From Vibrio diabolicus (GTDB lineage Bacteria; Pseudomonadota; Gammaproteobacteria; Enterobacterales; Vibrionaceae): 64,000 bases of DNA. The stretch is from NCBI GenBank assembly GCA_001048675.1, contig CCKK01000003.1, positions 1-64,000 of the forward strand. The letters are read 5' to 3'. The notes beneath the pieces are model-generated. The model was not told where the DNA came from and searched no databases. It saw only the letters and a program-made list of their open reading frames with translations. This document shows positions 62,667 to 64,000 of the stretch, piece by piece (positions within the stretch are counted from its first letter, which is position 1; every line of letters begins with the position of its first letter). Both the position numbers and the translations under genes were made by a program.

Positions 62667-64000
62667 TTATGCTTCTTGAGTGCGACGACCACGGCCGTGA
62701 CCACGCTCACCACGGTGGTTACCACGGTGATCACCACCACGGTTACGATCGAAGCGACGTTCGCCACCTTCACGGTTACCATCGCGGTTGCCGTCACGGT
62801 TACCACGGAAGCCACCTTCGCGACGACCGCCTTCACGACGATCACCACCACGGTTGCCGCCTTCGCGGTTGCCACGGTAACCGCCGCCATCACGACGACC
62901 GCCATCGCGACGACCACCGTCACGGCGACCACCACGAGACTCTCGGAAGTCATCGAAGTCACATACTACAGCACCAACATCTTGTTGACGGATGCGTAGT
63001 TTGCTTAGCTTGCCCGCAGCTTCAGAAGTCATTGCTTTTGGTAGCTGAACGAATGTGTGGCCTTGTGCTAGCTTGATCGCACCGATAGAGCCTTTACCTA
63101 GACCTAGTTCGTTCGCTAGAGCACCAACGATGTCTTTAACTTGAACACCTTGCTCGCGACCAACTTGAAGCTGGTAAGTATCCCAATCTTGGTTGTTGAA
63201 GTTACGACCGCCGTCACGACCACCTTCACGGCGCTCTTTACGACGTTGCTTATCACGCTCAATCGCTTCAACCATTGGGTCTTCGCCAATGTAGAACAGA
63301 GGACGTTTACCTTGCTGACGCTTAAGAAGCATAGCAGCAAGCGTTGCTGGGTCGATTTCTAGAGAAGTTTGTAGTTTCTCTACTAGCTCAGCAAATTTGT
63401 CTAGAGCTTTGTGCTCTTTCTCTGCTTCAAGCTCAGCGCCTAGCTTAGCTAGACGAGCTTCAGCAACTTGGTCACGTAGAGGAAGTTGAATCTCTTCCAT
63501 AGATGACTTAGTTACGCGCTCGATAGTGCGAAGCATACGGATTTGGTTAGTGCGAACAAGAAGGATCGCTTTACCTTTACGTCCAGCACGGCCAGTACGA
63601 CCGATACGGTGGATGTAAGACTCAACATCGAATGGGATGTCGTAGTTGAATACGTGTGTAATACGTGGAACGTCAAGGCCACGTGCAACAACGTCAGTTG
63701 CAACTAGGATGTCGATAACACCTTGTTTGATGTGATCAACAGTACGCTCACGTAGAGACTGAGGAATGTCACCGTGCAGAGCAGCCGCTTTAAAGCCACG
63801 TGCAGATAGCCAATCAGCTAGACGCTCAGTGTCTTGACGAGTACGTACGAAGACGATTGACGCATCAGTTTCTTCTGTTTCAAGAAGACGAGACATCGCT
63901 TCGTCTTTCTCTACACCCTTCACTACCCAGAACTGCTGTTGAACTTTGTCTACAGTGTGGTTCTTACCAGCAACGTCAACCATTACAGGCTCACGTAGGA
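62667..64000 (-). CDS. deaD: DEAD-box RNA helicase DeaD/CsdA, C-terminal part (runs off the right edge)
   Basis: About 444 C-terminal residues are in the window. The second RecA domain has SIVFVRTRQDTERLADWL, LHGDIPQSLRERT, DILVATDVVARGLDVPRI and YIHRIGRTGRAGRKG (motifs IV-VI). Then come the dimerisation/DbpA-like RNA-binding domain (~240-350; VGAVVCDFDDFRE) typical of CsdA/DeaD, and a ~95-residue Arg/Gly-rich tail with GGRRDGGRRDGG-type repeats. It unwinds structured RNA in ribosome assembly and cold adaptation. The first RecA domain with Walker A and DEAD box lies outside the window. Confidence 0.93.
   Translation of the reverse strand, partial: LREPVMVDVAGKNHTVDKVQQQFWVVKGVEKDEAMSRLLETEETDASIVFVRTRQDTERLADWLSARGFKAAALHGDIPQSLRERTVDHIKQGVIDILVATDVVARGLDVPRITHVFNYDIPFDVESYIHRIGRTGRAGRKGKAILLVRTNQIRMLRTIERVTKSSMEEIQLPLRDQVAEARLAKLGAELEAEKEHKALDKFAELVEKLQTSLEIDPATLAAMLLKRQQGKRPLFYIGEDPMVEAIERDKQRRKERREGGRDGGRNFNNQDWDTYQLQVGREQGVQVKDIVGALANELGLGKGSIGAIKLAQGHTFVQLPKAMTSEAAGKLSKLRIRQQDVGAVVCDFDDFRESRGGRRDGGRRDGGRRDGGGYRGNREGGNRGGDRREGGRREGGFRGNRDGNRDGNREGGERRFDRNRGGDHRGNHRGERGHGRGRRTQEA
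62690..62945 (-). repeat. Low-complexity RGG-coding tandem repeats in deaD
   Basis: The 3' end of the helicase gene is a degenerate array of 9-, 12- and 15-nt units coding RDGG, RREGG, NRDG and RGN blocks. It gives rise to long shadow frames on the other strand. Such arrays can vary in length by slippage. Confidence 0.8.

Noticed and set aside
62663..63076. Long His/Arg- or Thr/Val-rich frames on the plus strand
   Set aside because: They are shadows of the RGG-coding repeats of deaD on the opposite strand; composition is an artefact of the repeat.
1..64000. CRISPR, IS elements, tRNA/rRNA, integron attC sites or prophage
   Set aside because: I looked for spaced direct repeats, transposase genes, tRNA-like cloverleafs and phage genes and saw none.

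Overview
The window looks like a Vibrio chromosome, probably chromosome II of a Harveyi-clade species such as V. parahaemolyticus or V. alginolyticus. I infer this from protein resemblance and gene order (artPIQM, cyoABCDE, ivdA-G facing liuR-liuABCE, a YdiJ-type dehydrogenase, a second-type acetate kinase locus, a csdA/deaD-type helicase); no database was searched. About 50 protein genes are present. I see no rRNA, tRNA, CRISPR array, insertion sequence or prophage.

Layout. 1-3.4 kb: the 5' end of a giant VCBS-repeat adhesin (minus strand), divergent from a TolC-type outer-membrane protein and an OmpA-type lipid/peptidoglycan-associated protein, a type I secretion/biofilm adhesin locus. 3.7-9.1 kb: an SgrR-type regulator, a Tat-type intradiol dioxygenase and the arginine ABC transporter artPIQM. 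9.5-12.9 kb: a large secreted protein of unknown function with an EF-hand and an orphan betaine-type solute-binding protein. 13.4-21.8 kb: a LysR-controlled operon (RidA, aldehyde dehydrogenase, a metal-site-degenerate M19 'dipeptidase', a BCCT transporter and two proteins of unknown function) that looks like an undescribed catabolic pathway for a betaine-like compound. 21.9-25.5 kb: two flavoenzymes and a small secreted protein. 25.6-30.4 kb: cyoABCDE cytochrome bo oxidase.

31.2-44.1 kb: branched-chain amino acid breakdown. The minus strand carries ivdA-mmsA-ivdC-ivdD-ivdE-mmsB-ivdG (valine/isoleucine); the plus strand carries liuR-liuA-liuB-liuC-liuE (leucine). The leucine arm is damaged: liuB has a one-base frameshift inside an A6 tract, and liuD, the biotin-carrying subunit of methylcrotonyl-CoA carboxylase, is missing between liuC and liuE.

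44.1-57.6 kb: DUF2301 and EamA membrane proteins, a YdiJ-type 2-hydroxyacid dehydrogenase, an amidohydrolase, an alpha/beta hydrolase without its serine nucleophile, a GlxA-type regulator, and a five-or-six-gene operon joining an OsmU/OpuC-type betaine ABC importer to a nitrilase-family amidohydrolase and an MmgE/PrpD-family protein. This is a second candidate uptake-plus-catabolism system of unknown substrate. 57.8-64 kb: a soluble PAS-PAS chemoreceptor, acetate kinase, a GGDEF-EAL protein and the 3' part of a DEAD-box RNA helicase with an RGG-rich tail.

The recurring theme is quaternary-amine uptake (three separate systems: orphan OpuAC protein, BCCT, OsmU-type ABC), two of them tied to hydrolytic or oxidative enzymes whose substrates cannot be named from sequence.
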